36,235 nt of DNA from JAIRMO01 sp046533115. Lineage in GTDB: Bacteria > Spirochaetota > Spirochaetia > Treponematales > Breznakiellaceae. Location of the stretch: contig NZ_JAJQRC010000031.1 in the NCBI RefSeq assembly GCF_046533115.1, forward strand, positions 1 to 36,235. The letters are read 5' to 3'. Of this stretch, positions 19,216 to 27,486 are shown piece after piece. Under the pieces are notes generated by a model, which was not told the DNA's origin, made no database searches, and worked only from the letters and a program-made list of their open reading frames with translations. The translations under genes and the position numbers were made by a program. The number at the start of each line of letters is the position of its first letter. Positions within the stretch are counted from its first letter, which is position 1.

Positions 19216-20631
19216 CTAAGAACGCCTGCTTGCGGCCCGGAGTTTTTTAAGCTCAAAGAAGATCATCACCGCGGTAAGAATTACGGAAAAGCCGTCCGCC
19301 ACCGGCGCGGCGCAGATCACCCCGTAAAGCCCCCAGAGCCTGCCGAAAAGGAGCATACAGGGGATAAGAACAATGCACTGCCTGAGCATGGAGAGGAGGA
19401 TGGAAATTTTCGGACGGCCGGTAACCACATACACATTGGTGGAGATGATCTGAAAACCCACCAGGGGGAGGATGAGCATCACCACCCGCATAGCCCAGGG
19501 GGTAAGGGTCAGCAGGGCGGGACTCCCCTCGGGGGCGAAAAGCCGGACCAGGAGGAGGGGAAACCCCTGCACCAGGATGAAGCCCAGGGTACAGATGAAG
19601 GTGGCCGCGGAAACAGCCCCCAGGTACGCCCGGATGACCCGGTTGAACTTTTTGGCGCCGTAGTTGTACCCCAAAATAGGCTGGGCCCCCTGGTTGATAC
19701 CGAATATGGGCATGAGGATCATCATGGAGATGGACCCCACAATATTCATCCCTGAAAGGGCGATGTCCCCGCCGTTGGCCACCCCCAGGGCAGCGACGCC
19801 GTAGATACTCATACTGTAGTTGTAACAGAGCTGTACGGCGGACATGACAAACTGCAATAAGAACTGGGCCGACCCAAAGGCCATGATCGACATGATTATT
19901 TTTCCGGAGGGCCTAAACGATGCGAACCGGAGCTTGATCACCGCCCGCTTTCCCAGGTTAAAAGACAGGATCCACAGGGCAGAGGCAAACTGGGAGATAA
20001 TCGTGGCCCAGGCCGCCCCCTCAACGCCCCAATGAAAGATGAAGATAAAGATGGGGTCCAGGATCATGTTGAGCCCCGCACCGATGATCATGCCGATCAT
20101 GGTGATGGAGGGAAAACCCTGGGCCCGGGTACAATGGGAAAAACCAAAGCCCACCAGAAAAAAAACCTGGCCGTAGAGGATGATACGGTAATAATTGCGG
20201 GCATAGGCCAAGGCCCCGCTTCCCTCCTGGGATCCCAACAGGGAGAGGGTGGGTTCAATAAAAACAAGCCCCGCGGTCATAAGCACTGCCCCGATGCCCG
20301 CCAAAAGCCAAAAACAGTGGTTCAGGGCATTTTCCGCCTCTGCCCGCCGCCCCTGCCCCAGGCGCATGGAGATCATATTGGCCGACCCCACGCCAAAAAG
20401 CATGGCAAAGGACATAGATATAGTCATCAGGGGCAAAATCAGGGATAAACCGCCCAGGGCGACCTCGTTGACCCCCCGGCCGACAAAGATCCGGTCCACC
20501 ACATTGTAGAGGGCGCTGACCAGCATCCCGGTTATTGCGGGGATGGAAAAACGCAGCAGCAGCTTTCCGACGGGCTCCGTACCCAACCGGTCCGCGGCGT
20601 CTGTATAGGGCAGGGATGACTCACTAGGCAT
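19216..20631 (-). CDS. MATE-family multidrug/metabolite exporter
   Basis: 471 residues with about 12 membrane segments and the two-fold MATE pattern. The opening GTEPVGKLLLRFSIPAI then TGMLVSALYNVVD is typical of the MepA-like branch, as are MRLGQGRRAEAE, the second-half FGINQGAQPILGYNYGA and VYVVTGRPKIS. MATE proteins export cationic drugs or small metabolites using a Na+ or H+ gradient; the substrate cannot be read from sequence. The ATG at 20631 has GGAG 5 bases upstream. It is a monocistronic gene with its own promoter and a structured leader. Confidence 0.92.
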   Translation of the reverse strand: MPSESSLPYTDAADRLGTEPVGKLLLRFSIPAITGMLVSALYNVVDRIFVGRGVNEVALGGLSLILPLMTISMSFAMLFGVGSANMISMRLGQGRRAEAENALNHCFWLLAGIGAVLMTAGLVFIEPTLSLLGSQEGSGALAYARNYYRIILYGQVFFLVGFGFSHCTRAQGFPSITMIGMIIGAGLNMILDPIFIFIFHWGVEGAAWATIISQFASALWILSFNLGKRAVIKLRFASFRPSGKIIMSIMAFGSAQFLLQFVMSAVQLCYNYSMSIYGVAALGVANGGDIALSGMNIVGSISMMILMPIFGINQGAQPILGYNYGAKKFNRVIRAYLGAVSAATFICTLGFILVQGFPLLLVRLFAPEGSPALLTLTPWAMRVVMLILPLVGFQIISTNVYVVTGRPKISILLSMLRQCIVLIPCMLLFGRLWGLYGVICAAPVADGFSVILTAVMIFFELKKLRAASRRS

Positions 20632-20659
20632 AAAAACTCCGTTTGTTAAAGACTGAAAG

Positions 20660-20690
20660 CGGTTTCACCCCCCGGAGACTTTTGAAACCG
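20660..20690 (-). promoter_or_regulatory. Hairpin in the MATE leader
   Basis: CGGTTTCA (20660-20667) and TGAAACCG (20683-20690) form an 8-base stem with a 15-base loop, 29 bases ahead of the MATE start. On the mRNA strand the loop contains CTCCG, complementary to the ribosome site CGGAG. This could mask translation initiation, but five bases may pair by chance. Confidence 0.4.
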
Positions 20691-20728
20691 GCCCACCTTC
20701 CCTTAAACTGAAATCTTGGGAACATCTC

Positions 20729-20757
20729 ACTATATATAAAATCCCGGTAAATTACAA
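20729..20757 (-). promoter_or_regulatory. Promoter for the MATE gene
   Basis: Reading the minus strand, TTGTAA (20757-20752) and TATAGT (20734-20729) are spaced by 17 bases, about 100 bases before the MATE start. Confidence 0.6.
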
Positions 20758-21112
20758 CGGACCCTGTATGCCCCCAGGGTAAGAAGGGCTCCTCCAGCGC
20801 CAAGCATTCCCTTGATACCGTGATCCAGGGCGTGGGATGCGGGTGTTGCCGGGTCTTTTTGCGGCATGATAACGGTAAAAATATGAGTCTATATACCCCA
20901 TATATAGCGTATCTATCCATCAAACAGACGCTTCATGTGGCGTATATTGGAGCGATCTTCAATTTTTTCCGGTCCCGAGGGGGCCGCCAAAGCAAAAAAT
21001 AACGAAAAATTCAAAAAATTTTAAAAATAAAGTAACATTTTTTTAAATACTGTGTTAAAATAGTAAGTACCCTAATGATACACTATCCCTGGTTTGGGGG
21101 TATATTTCTTAA
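20758..21112. other. Non-coding gap between divergent MATE and secreted-protein genes
   Basis: No convincing gene or RNA was found. The right-hand part (about 20990-21060) is very A+T-rich, as expected of an upstream promoter region for the gene at 21126. No boxes there are good enough to call. Confidence 0.5.
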
Positions 21113-21125
21113 AAGGAGTGGATGT

Positions 21126-21779
21126 ATGAAACGTCTTGTGTTTTTTCTCTTAATTATTGGTATTGCGGTATCAGTATTTGGTCAGGTGCAATTACCGGAA
21201 TACCGGTTTGCTTCGGGCAGTTGGAGTTTTGTCGGAACCCGGTTATATCAAAACGATGCCCGAGCCCCTCTGGCTAAGGTAAATTTCCGGGTGCCCCAGT
21301 CGGGTCCCATGATCTATGAATTCAATGCCCGCTATGAATCGGGCGCCGAAGACGGCCATGGCGGCTTTGGAATACACCTTTTCGCCGATTCCGCTTATAA
21401 TGCCGCTTCCTGGGGAGTGGGAAAATCCTATCTTCTATGGCTCAACTATGATGAAAACCCCATCAGAAATTCTGGAATTCCCGGGGGACTCAGCGCCCAG
21501 GTATATCGGAGCAATACGAATTCAAGCATGACCCTGGCGGATAGTATAGATCTGAACGAATTCATCTATCTGCTTACCAACGAGAATCTCTCCCGGCCGG
21601 TTCCCGTAAAAATCTGGATGGACGGTTCTACCGGCGAAGTCCGGGTATACGATCCCACGGATCCGGACCTGGCCTATTATTTCTATTTTTACATTGATCC
21701 CAAAGACGTTCCCATCCGGGGAGATTGGGTTGCCCTGCGGACCAACGGCATAAAATTATCTTTCGGTCTGGGACTGTAA
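21126..21779 (+). CDS. Secreted protein of unknown function
   Basis: 217 residues. A clear signal peptide (MKRLVFFLLIIGIAVSVFG) with cleavage likely near residue 19 leaves about 198 exported residues. The mature part is rich in aromatic residues and short strand-forming stretches, with repeated Gly/Tyr/Trp patterns (SGSWSFVGTRLYQ, GGFGIHLF, YFYFYIDPKDVP), which suggests a beta-sandwich, possibly carbohydrate- or envelope-binding. I do not recognise the family. AAGGAG lies 7 bases before ATG 21126; an in-frame start at 21075 would precede the signal peptide and is less likely. It is a single gene closed by a strong terminator, so probably well expressed. Confidence 0.8.
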   Translation: MKRLVFFLLIIGIAVSVFGQVQLPEYRFASGSWSFVGTRLYQNDARAPLAKVNFRVPQSGPMIYEFNARYESGAEDGHGGFGIHLFADSAYNAASWGVGKSYLLWLNYDENPIRNSGIPGGLSAQVYRSNTNSSMTLADSIDLNEFIYLLTNENLSRPVPVKIWMDGSTGEVRVYDPTDPDLAYYFYFYIDPKDVPIRGDWVALRTNGIKLSFGLGL

Positions 21780-21814
21780 CCCCCCGGACCTAAAAAGGGG
21801 GATTACCCCCCAAA

Positions 21815-21867
21815 AAAACACACCTCCATAACGCCGGCTTTAAGCCGGTGGGTGTGTTTTTGTTTTT
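21815..21867 (+). terminator. Strong rho-independent terminator
   Basis: AAAACACACC (21815-21824) pairs with GGTGTGTTTT (21851-21860), with an inner stem CCGGC/GCCGG at 21834-21848, followed by a T-rich tract. A small GGGGG-ATTA-CCCCC hairpin lies just upstream (21797-21810). Confidence 0.85.
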
Positions 21868-21930
21868 TCACGAAAACCTCTGGTAAGCTGTAACGTCTAA
21901 AAATTGGCAAATAAGAACTAATAGAATTTA

Positions 21931-22118
21931 ACCACGAAGGCGAAAAAGGGAGGAGGGAGGAGTTAGGAGTGAAAAGCCAGTCTTCCTCACTTCTCTCTCC
22001 TAACTCCTCTCTTAATTATCCTTTCTTCCCGTATTCCCTTCCTCGCCTTCTTCGCCTTTGTGGTCGAATTCTCTTCCCGTCTCTTCCTCTTCGTTCGTGG
22101 TGTTCGTGGTTATTTACC
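21931..22118. repeat. Inverted-repeat element related to the one at 18820
   Basis: Main content of the 355-base gap 21780-22134. The outer arm ACCACGAAGGCGAAAAAGG (from 21931) pairs with CCTTCTTCGCCTTTGTGGT (about 22046-22064). The inner GGAGTTAGGAGTGA (from about 21958) pairs with the CTCCTAACTCCTC segment (about 21996-22010). A trailing half-arm, TTCGTTCGTGGTGTTCGTGG (22090-22109), has no partner here but matches the inner arm of the 18820 element. Confidence 0.8.
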
Positions 22119-22134
22119 CCGGTTAAGAACCAGT

Positions 22135-23127
22135 TTAGCCCCGGCCCGTGCGCTTGCGGTCTATCAATACCGCGATGATGATAATACTGCCCTTGACCAC
22201 CTGTTTGTAAAACGCCTCGACCCCCAGGAGGTCCATGCCGTTGTTGATGACCCCCAAAAGCAGGGCGCCGATGACCATGTCGCTGATGGTTCCTATCCCG
22301 CCGGAAAAACTTACCCCGCCGATGATACAACCGGCGATGGCATCCAGCTCATACCCGCTGGCAAAGGCCGGAGCCGCAGATTTTATACGGCCGGCAAAAA
22401 GGGTACCCGCAAGACCCACCAATATTCCCTGGATCAGATAAGCCTTTATCTTAACCGCATCCACATTGATCCCCGCAGCCCGGGCGGCTTCCTCATTGCT
22501 GCCAATGGCATAAACATAACGGCCCAGGGGACGTTTGTTCAGGATATACCAGGCAATGAGGATTACGATAATATAGATGATTACCGGCCAGGGAATGGGC
22601 CCCAGGGATTCGGTCCCAAAATAGTTAAAACTATCCGGAAAATTTGCTACAGGCATACCGTGCGCAAAGATCAGGGCAAGCCCCCGTCCTATGGACATGG
22701 TACCCATGGTAACAATAAAGGCAGGAATTCGGGCCTTGGCGATGATAGTACCGGCAAAAAGGGCAACTATCGATGCCGTCGCAATACCGACAATAAACCC
22801 GACAATAGCAGGAAGCCCCCAGCCATTGGCGCCGGTAGAAACCGCAAGTCCGGCCATAATTCCGGTCAGGGCAAGGGTGGAACCGAGCCCCAGATCGATA
22901 CAGTTCATGATAATGAGAAACCCAATACCAATGGTAGCGATACCGATACAGGACACCTGTCTAAGTACATTGATAAGGTTTGTCGCCCGCATGAAGTTCG
23001 GCCTGGCTATTGAAAGAAGCACCACGATGAAAAAGAACCCTATCAAAATCCCGTGATCCCTGAGAAATTGTCCATAATTAAAAGATCTGAGCCTCCCGGC
23101 TACGGTCTTTGCTTGTGTATTGGCCAT
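22135..23127 (-). CDS. Sugar-type ABC importer permease, RbsC-like
   Basis: 330 residues with about 8-10 membrane segments and the BPD_transp_2 pattern. The coupling-loop region (AIGSNEEAARAAGIN at about residues 211-225) contacts the ATPase, and the GGVSFSGGIGTI segment is typical of the RbsC/XylH group. It would form the inner-membrane channel, probably as a homodimer. Its ATG comes one base after the ATPase stop, so the two are coupled. It is the last gene of the catabolic operon. The substrate is set by the binding protein and is not known. Confidence 0.93.
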   Translation of the reverse strand: MANTQAKTVAGRLRSFNYGQFLRDHGILIGFFFIVVLLSIARPNFMRATNLINVLRQVSCIGIATIGIGFLIIMNCIDLGLGSTLALTGIMAGLAVSTGANGWGLPAIVGFIVGIATASIVALFAGTIIAKARIPAFIVTMGTMSIGRGLALIFAHGMPVANFPDSFNYFGTESLGPIPWPVIIYIIVILIAWYILNKRPLGRYVYAIGSNEEAARAAGINVDAVKIKAYLIQGILVGLAGTLFAGRIKSAAPAFASGYELDAIAGCIIGGVSFSGGIGTISDMVIGALLLGVINNGMDLLGVEAFYKQVVKGSIIIIAVLIDRKRTGRG

Positions 23128-23128
23128 G

Positions 23129-24634
23129 TTACGCCCCCATTTTTACAGTTTTTACGGCCAGCTCCATGATTTTATCGGCGGTCGCTTCTTTACGGTCCAA
23201 AATACCGGTCTGGATCCCCTCGTGGAGTACCAGCACCCGGTCACTCATCCCCAATATCTCCGGGAGTTCGGAGGATACCATCAACACTGCCTTTCCGGTA
23301 CTCGCCAGGGTAGACATAAGCCGGTGTATCTCCGATTTTGTCTTCACATCAATCCCCCGGGTGGGTTCGTCCAGAATGATGATCTCCGGATCGGCGTTGA
23401 GTACCCGGGAAACCGCTACCTTTTGCTGATTTCCGCCGGACAGGTTTTTGCATGCCTGGGACGGGTCGGAATGTTTGATCTCCAGTTTGTCCGCGTATTC
23501 GTTAAAATAGCGCATCTCCAGGTTCTTTTTCAGGCCCGGTCCCCGCATACACTTTTTCAGGGCGGACATAAGCACATTATCTTTGATGGAAAGTTTTAAA
23601 AACACGCCGTTTTTTTTGCGGTCCTCGGGGACCATGGCTATGCCCCGCTTGATCGCGTCGCCGGGAATATGGTTTATTATCCTTTCACCTTTAAAGTAAA
23701 TTTCTCCTTTACTTGGCCTGCGGGCCCCCACGATGGCCTCCATTAATTCGGTACGGCCCGCACCCATAAGGCCGGCAATCCCCAGGATCTCTCCTTTTCG
23801 TAAGGAGAAATTGACATCATCAAATTCACCTTCCACGGAGAGGCCCTTTACTTGGAGTACCACCTCGCCGATGGCGCTTTCCTGTTTCGGGAAAAGCTCG
23901 TTCACCTCCCGGTCCACCATCATCCGGATCAGATCCTTTTCCGACACCTCCGACACCTTCCCCGAATGGATGAATTTTCCGTCCCGCAGCACCGTCACGG
24001 TTTCGCAGATATTGTAGATCTCTTCCATTTTGTGGGAAATAAACACAATGCACTTTCCCTGCTTCTGAAGGGTCTTTACCGTGGAAAGGAGGTATTCAAT
24101 CTCGTTTCTACTCAGCGCCGAAGTCGGTTCATCCATGATGATGATCTCGGCGTTTAAGGATATGGCCTTGACGATTTCCACCAGTTGATGCTTGGCCACC
24201 GTCAGATCCCGTATTTTCGTTTTTGGGTTCAGGTTCACCCCCAGCTCTTTAAGCAGGGCAAGGGAATCATCGTACATTTTTTTGAAATCCACTGATCCGG
24301 CTTTCGTTTTTGGCTCCCTGCCGAGGTAGATATTCTCCATCACCGACAGTACCTTGACCTGGTTGAATTCCTGAAAAATCATACTGATGCCCGCATTCTG
24401 GGCGTCCCTGACGGATCTAAAATGTATTGGTTTGCCGTTCAGGATGATTTCCCCGCTGTCGCTTGTATAGAGACCGATAAGGATCTTCATCAGCGTGGAT
24501 TTACCGGCGCCGTTTTCCCCGACCAGGGCATGCACTTCGCCGCGCCGCAAAGTCAAGCTCACGTTGTCCAGGGCGTGTACCCCGCCGAACCGTTTGGAAA
24601 TATTTTTCATTTCCAGGATAATTTCTTTTTCCAC
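23129..24634 (-). CDS. Sugar-type ABC importer ATPase, RbsA/MglA-like (two ABC domains)
   Basis: 501 residues with two fused ATP-binding domains. The first half has Walker A GENGAGKST (39-47), Walker B IIIMDEPTSAL, and a degenerate signature (LTVAKHQLVEI). The second half has a degenerate Walker A (GLMGAGRTEL), an intact LSGGNQQK signature and Walker B IIILDEPTRGID. This asymmetry is normal in the RbsA group. The start is GTG at 24634, with GGAGGA 6 bases upstream. It is separated from the binding-protein gene by a stable hairpin and is coupled to the permease. Confidence 0.94.
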   Translation of the reverse strand: MEKEIILEMKNISKRFGGVHALDNVSLTLRRGEVHALVGENGAGKSTLMKILIGLYTSDSGEIILNGKPIHFRSVRDAQNAGISMIFQEFNQVKVLSVMENIYLGREPKTKAGSVDFKKMYDDSLALLKELGVNLNPKTKIRDLTVAKHQLVEIVKAISLNAEIIIMDEPTSALSRNEIEYLLSTVKTLQKQGKCIVFISHKMEEIYNICETVTVLRDGKFIHSGKVSEVSEKDLIRMMVDREVNELFPKQESAIGEVVLQVKGLSVEGEFDDVNFSLRKGEILGIAGLMGAGRTELMEAIVGARRPSKGEIYFKGERIINHIPGDAIKRGIAMVPEDRKKNGVFLKLSIKDNVLMSALKKCMRGPGLKKNLEMRYFNEYADKLEIKHSDPSQACKNLSGGNQQKVAVSRVLNADPEIIILDEPTRGIDVKTKSEIHRLMSTLASTGKAVLMVSSELPEILGMSDRVLVLHEGIQTGILDRKEATADKIMELAVKTVKMGA

Positions 24635-24676
24635 TGGCGCTCCTCCAATCCGTGTTTTTAAAATATGCAGGTGGAA

Positions 24677-24706
24677 TTATCCGGGGGAATCGCTTCCCCC
24701 GGATAA
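24677..24706 (-). promoter_or_regulatory. Perfect 13-bp stem-loop between binding-protein and ATPase genes
   Basis: TTATCCGGGGGAA and its exact complement form a 13-base stem. On the mRNA strand the tetraloop is GCGA (GNRA type). No T tract follows. It lies 11 bases after the binding-protein stop. In known importer operons such hairpins protect the upstream mRNA, so more binding protein is made than membrane parts. Confidence 0.75.
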
Positions 24707-24716
24707 CCATTACAAA

Positions 24717-25718
24717 TTAGAAATACTTTGCGGAAAGCGCATTGCGGGCTTCAGCCTGCTTGATATAGGCATCCACATTATCCTTTGTACAGACTTCATA
24801 CGGAATAATGTGATCGGAAATCTTCTTGCCCTGCGCAGCGTCAATAGCAAGCCGCAAGGCCCATTCGCCCTGGCCAAGACCATCCTGCCAGATTGAATTA
24901 TCCACGATTCCCGCCTTGATTTTTTCCATGACCGGCATATCACAGTCCATGCCGCCAAGAAGCACTTTACCGCCAAGACCCGCATTTTCCACCGCAGTAA
25001 TAGTACCAACAATTAAGCAGTCGGCCTGGGTAGCGATGATATCAATGCCGTTGGGATAGGTTTGAATCCAGTTTTCGGTAAGCTGCAGGGCCTTTTCTCC
25101 GGACCAGTCGGCGGTATTCTGTACTATCAATTTTGCTTCAGGATGCTTTGCCAAAACTTGTTTGTAGGCCTGCTCGCGGTAAACCTGAGCAGAATGACCA
25201 AGCACTGCGTTGATGTAAGCGACCCGGGGACTATTTATGCCTTTGTCTTTGGCTGCCTTCAACAGCCGTTCAAGCTGCAGGGTACCCGCTTCCACATCGT
25301 CCGAACCAACATGGGCAGTAACATTTTTACTGTCTGAAGTAGTATTCATGGTGATTACCGGTACGCCGGCCTTTGCGGCAAAGTCCACTGCTGCCGCACT
25401 CTGCACCTTGTCAACCGGATTCAGAATAATGGCCTTTACCCCCTGCGCAACAAACTGTTCAACCTGGCTTTGCTGTTTGGCGGGATCGTCATCGGCATAT
25501 ACCACTTCCAATTTGACATCCGGAGCCGATTTCTTCTGGTACTCAAATATTCCGGTTGCCATATACTGGACAAAGCCGCTCTGGTTACCCTGCAGGCAGA
25601 CGCCGATTACGAGCTGATCGCTGCTGCCGCCAGATTTTTGACCGCTGGCCTGTACCGCCATGGCGGCAAGACTCAGCACCAAAAGCACCATTAGAAATTT
25701 GCGAGTAATGTTTTTCAT
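24717..25718 (-). CDS. Periplasmic sugar-binding protein, RbsB-like
   Basis: 333 residues. A signal peptide (about 1-24, cut near VQA-SG) leads into a Peripla_BP_4 fold (about 34-320). Typical pieces are VEQFVAQGVKAIILNPVD, AKAGVPVITMNT and WQDGLGQGEWAL. It captures the substrate and delivers it to the permease/ATPase. Such proteins usually bind pentoses, hexoses, polyols or related compounds, and the ligand cannot be told from sequence. AGGAGGAGAGGA precedes the ATG. It lies 98 bases after the epimerase gene. Confidence 0.92.
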   Translation of the reverse strand: MKNITRKFLMVLLVLSLAAMAVQASGQKSGGSSDQLVIGVCLQGNQSGFVQYMATGIFEYQKKSAPDVKLEVVYADDDPAKQQSQVEQFVAQGVKAIILNPVDKVQSAAAVDFAAKAGVPVITMNTTSDSKNVTAHVGSDDVEAGTLQLERLLKAAKDKGINSPRVAYINAVLGHSAQVYREQAYKQVLAKHPEAKLIVQNTADWSGEKALQLTENWIQTYPNGIDIIATQADCLIVGTITAVENAGLGGKVLLGGMDCDMPVMEKIKAGIVDNSIWQDGLGQGEWALRLAIDAAQGKKISDHIIPYEVCTKDNVDAYIKQAEARNALSAKYF

Positions 25719-25789
25719 TCCTCTCCTCCTAAATAAATTTTCCGTTCACTACGGCCGGAACGGTTTATATTTTTCCTGCCCGAAAACCC

Positions 25790-25809
25790 CGCCGCCCCCT
25801 CGGGCGGCG
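25790..25809 (-). terminator. GC-rich hairpin between epimerase and binding-protein genes
   Basis: CGCCGCCC/GGGCGGCG, an 8-base stem with a 4-base loop, followed on the minus strand by a G-run and only four T. It is weak as a terminator and more likely gives partial termination or mRNA processing inside the operon. Confidence 0.45.
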
Positions 25810-25816
25810 AATGTCT

Positions 25817-26761
25817 TCAGGCAAGCGCCGTTCTGAAATACTCCGCGCTTATGCGGATCCCCTCTTCGAGGGGGGTTTGACATACGGGTCCCACCAGCTT
25901 GGCCAGCTCCCCCGTATCGCGGTGCCGGGGGAAGGGCAGGGGGGTGTTTTTAAAGGTGATGAGCCCCTTGGCCTTGGGCGCCGCTTTTTCTATGGCGGCG
26001 ACGATCTGTTCCATACTGACCGTGCCGCCCCCCAGGTTGTAGACCACGGCGCCGGTATAGTCCGTTTCCGCCGCGGCAATGAACGCCCTGGCGGTATCGT
26101 CGGCAAACTGGAACTCCGCGGTGCCGCCGTAGGAAATTTCGTAGGCCTCTCCCCGGACCGCCGCCTTGATGGCCGACGTGGGGGTGGAGGTCATGCCCTG
26201 ATCCCGTAAGGGGCCGTAGACCACAAAGGGCCGTATGGCGATGCTGGAGATCCCCGCCTCCTCAAAATACACCCGGGCGGCCCATTCGTTGTCCTGTTTG
26301 TAGACGCCGTAAAAAGACCGGGGGATGAGGGGTGAATCGTGGCCGAATTCCCCTCCGGGATAATCGGCAATATTCCCATAGACCGCGGTACTGCTGGAGT
26401 AGACCACCTTTTTGATCCCCGCCGCCCGGGCCGCCTCGAAAATATTTATCGTTCCTTCCACGTTTACCCGGGCTCCCATGGAGGGGTTCGCCTTACAGAA
26501 GGGCATCTGCAGCGCCGCCAGGTGGATGATCTTCTCCGCCCCGCAGAGGGACACCGCAGCCCGGAGCAGATCCGGATTGGTAATATCCCCGGGGATGGGG
26601 ATGATCTTTGCTATGTCCGGCTGTTTCATGATAAGTTTGAGTTTTTCAAGCTTTTCCGGGTGCGGCGCCAGGACATACACCCGGTGACCCGCTTCTATCA
26701 GGTTTTTTACCACCCAACCGCCTATACAACCGCTGGCGCCGGTAACAAAATATACGCTCAT
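25817..26761 (-). CDS. NAD-dependent epimerase/dehydratase (extended SDR)
   Basis: 314 residues. The nucleotide-binding motif GASGCIGG is at 8-15, HLAA at 80-83, SSSTAVYG at 122-129 (catalytic Ser/Thr), and the catalytic pair Tyr151-x3-Lys155 lies in SFYGVYKQ. This is the GalE-like extended SDR family, which acts on sugar or sugar-nucleotide hydroxyls. In a catabolic operon an oxidation or epimerisation of the imported sugar-like substrate is more likely than cell-wall sugar synthesis. Its ATG overlaps the regulator stop by 4 bases (ATGA), with GGAGG 7 bases upstream. Confidence 0.9.
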   Translation of the reverse strand: MSVYFVTGASGCIGGWVVKNLIEAGHRVYVLAPHPEKLEKLKLIMKQPDIAKIIPIPGDITNPDLLRAAVSLCGAEKIIHLAALQMPFCKANPSMGARVNVEGTINIFEAARAAGIKKVVYSSSTAVYGNIADYPGGEFGHDSPLIPRSFYGVYKQDNEWAARVYFEEAGISSIAIRPFVVYGPLRDQGMTSTPTSAIKAAVRGEAYEISYGGTAEFQFADDTARAFIAAAETDYTGAVVYNLGGGTVSMEQIVAAIEKAAPKAKGLITFKNTPLPFPRHRDTGELAKLVGPVCQTPLEEGIRISAEYFRTALA

Positions 26762-27486
26762 TGTTCAACCTCCCTGTTTTCATAAAAAAATGCTCGTTCC
26801 ACATTGCGTATATGACGCTCCATCGCCGCCGCGCTTTCCTGCGGGTCATGGTTTTTCAGCGCCATGAGGATCGCCCTATGATCCTTTATGGTATTTTTAC
26901 GGATATTGGGCATCGCATTGGTTTTTTGACGGATCAACAACGCAAGTTTGTTGATGGACTGCATAAACACCGGGATAACCCGGTTGCCCGCGGCCTTCAT
27001 TATCACGTGGTGAAGTTCCAAATCCCGCTCAGCAAAGGCCTGTTCATTATCAATATCCCCGGCGGCCTGCCGAATATTCTCTTCAATAAATTCAAGTTCA
27101 TCATCGTTTATCTTTTCCGCCGCCATGGCGGCGATACTTGCCTCAATAACCCGTCGGGCTTCGTAAAGATCATGGTAAAGGCTTGAATCAAGGTGAAACA
27201 CGATGTCCAGATGCTCTACCACATCCTCAGGCTCAAGGCTTTTGATGTAGGCTCCCGCGCCCTGACGTATATCAATGATGTTCATCACCTGCAGGGCCTT
27301 AAGGGCTTCCCGCAGACTGGGCCGGGAAACCCCGATCATCTCGCAGAGCTGCCGTTCCGGGGGCAGTTTGTCCCCTATGTTCAGACTGCGTTCCCTGACC
27401 AGGGTTATGAGATTTTCAACGATACGCTCGACGGTGCTGGATCGTTTGAGATTATTGAAGGTATATTGGCTGGCCGCCTCACTCAC
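26758..27486 (-). CDS. GntR/FadR-family (FCD) transcriptional regulator
   Basis: About 242 residues. An N-terminal winged helix (about 13-85) contains KLPPERQLCEMIGVSRPSLR, with the recognition helix at SRPSLREALKAL, followed by the helical FCD ligand domain (about 90-235). Histidines such as HHVIMKAAGN and DHRAIL probably help bind a metal and the effector. I prefer the GTG at 27486, which overlaps the dehydrogenase stop by 4 bases (GTGA); a GTG at 27498 would give a 16-base overlap. It sits inside the operon and is the natural candidate to bind the dyad at 31918-31942, probably releasing when a pathway intermediate binds. Confidence 0.9.
   Translation of the reverse strand: MSEAASQYTFNNLKRSSTVERIVENLITLVRERSLNIGDKLPPERQLCEMIGVSRPSLREALKALQVMNIIDIRQGAGAYIKSLEPEDVVEHLDIVFHLDSSLYHDLYEARRVIEASIAAMAAEKINDDELEFIEENIRQAAGDIDNEQAFAERDLELHHVIMKAAGNRVIPVFMQSINKLALLIRQKTNAMPNIRKNTIKDHRAILMALKNHDPQESAAAMERHIRNVERAFFYENREVEQ

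Noticed and set aside
22060..23013. Plus-strand frame through the repeat and permease
   Set aside because: Starts in an inverted repeat and runs antisense to the permease; low-complexity, charged translation.
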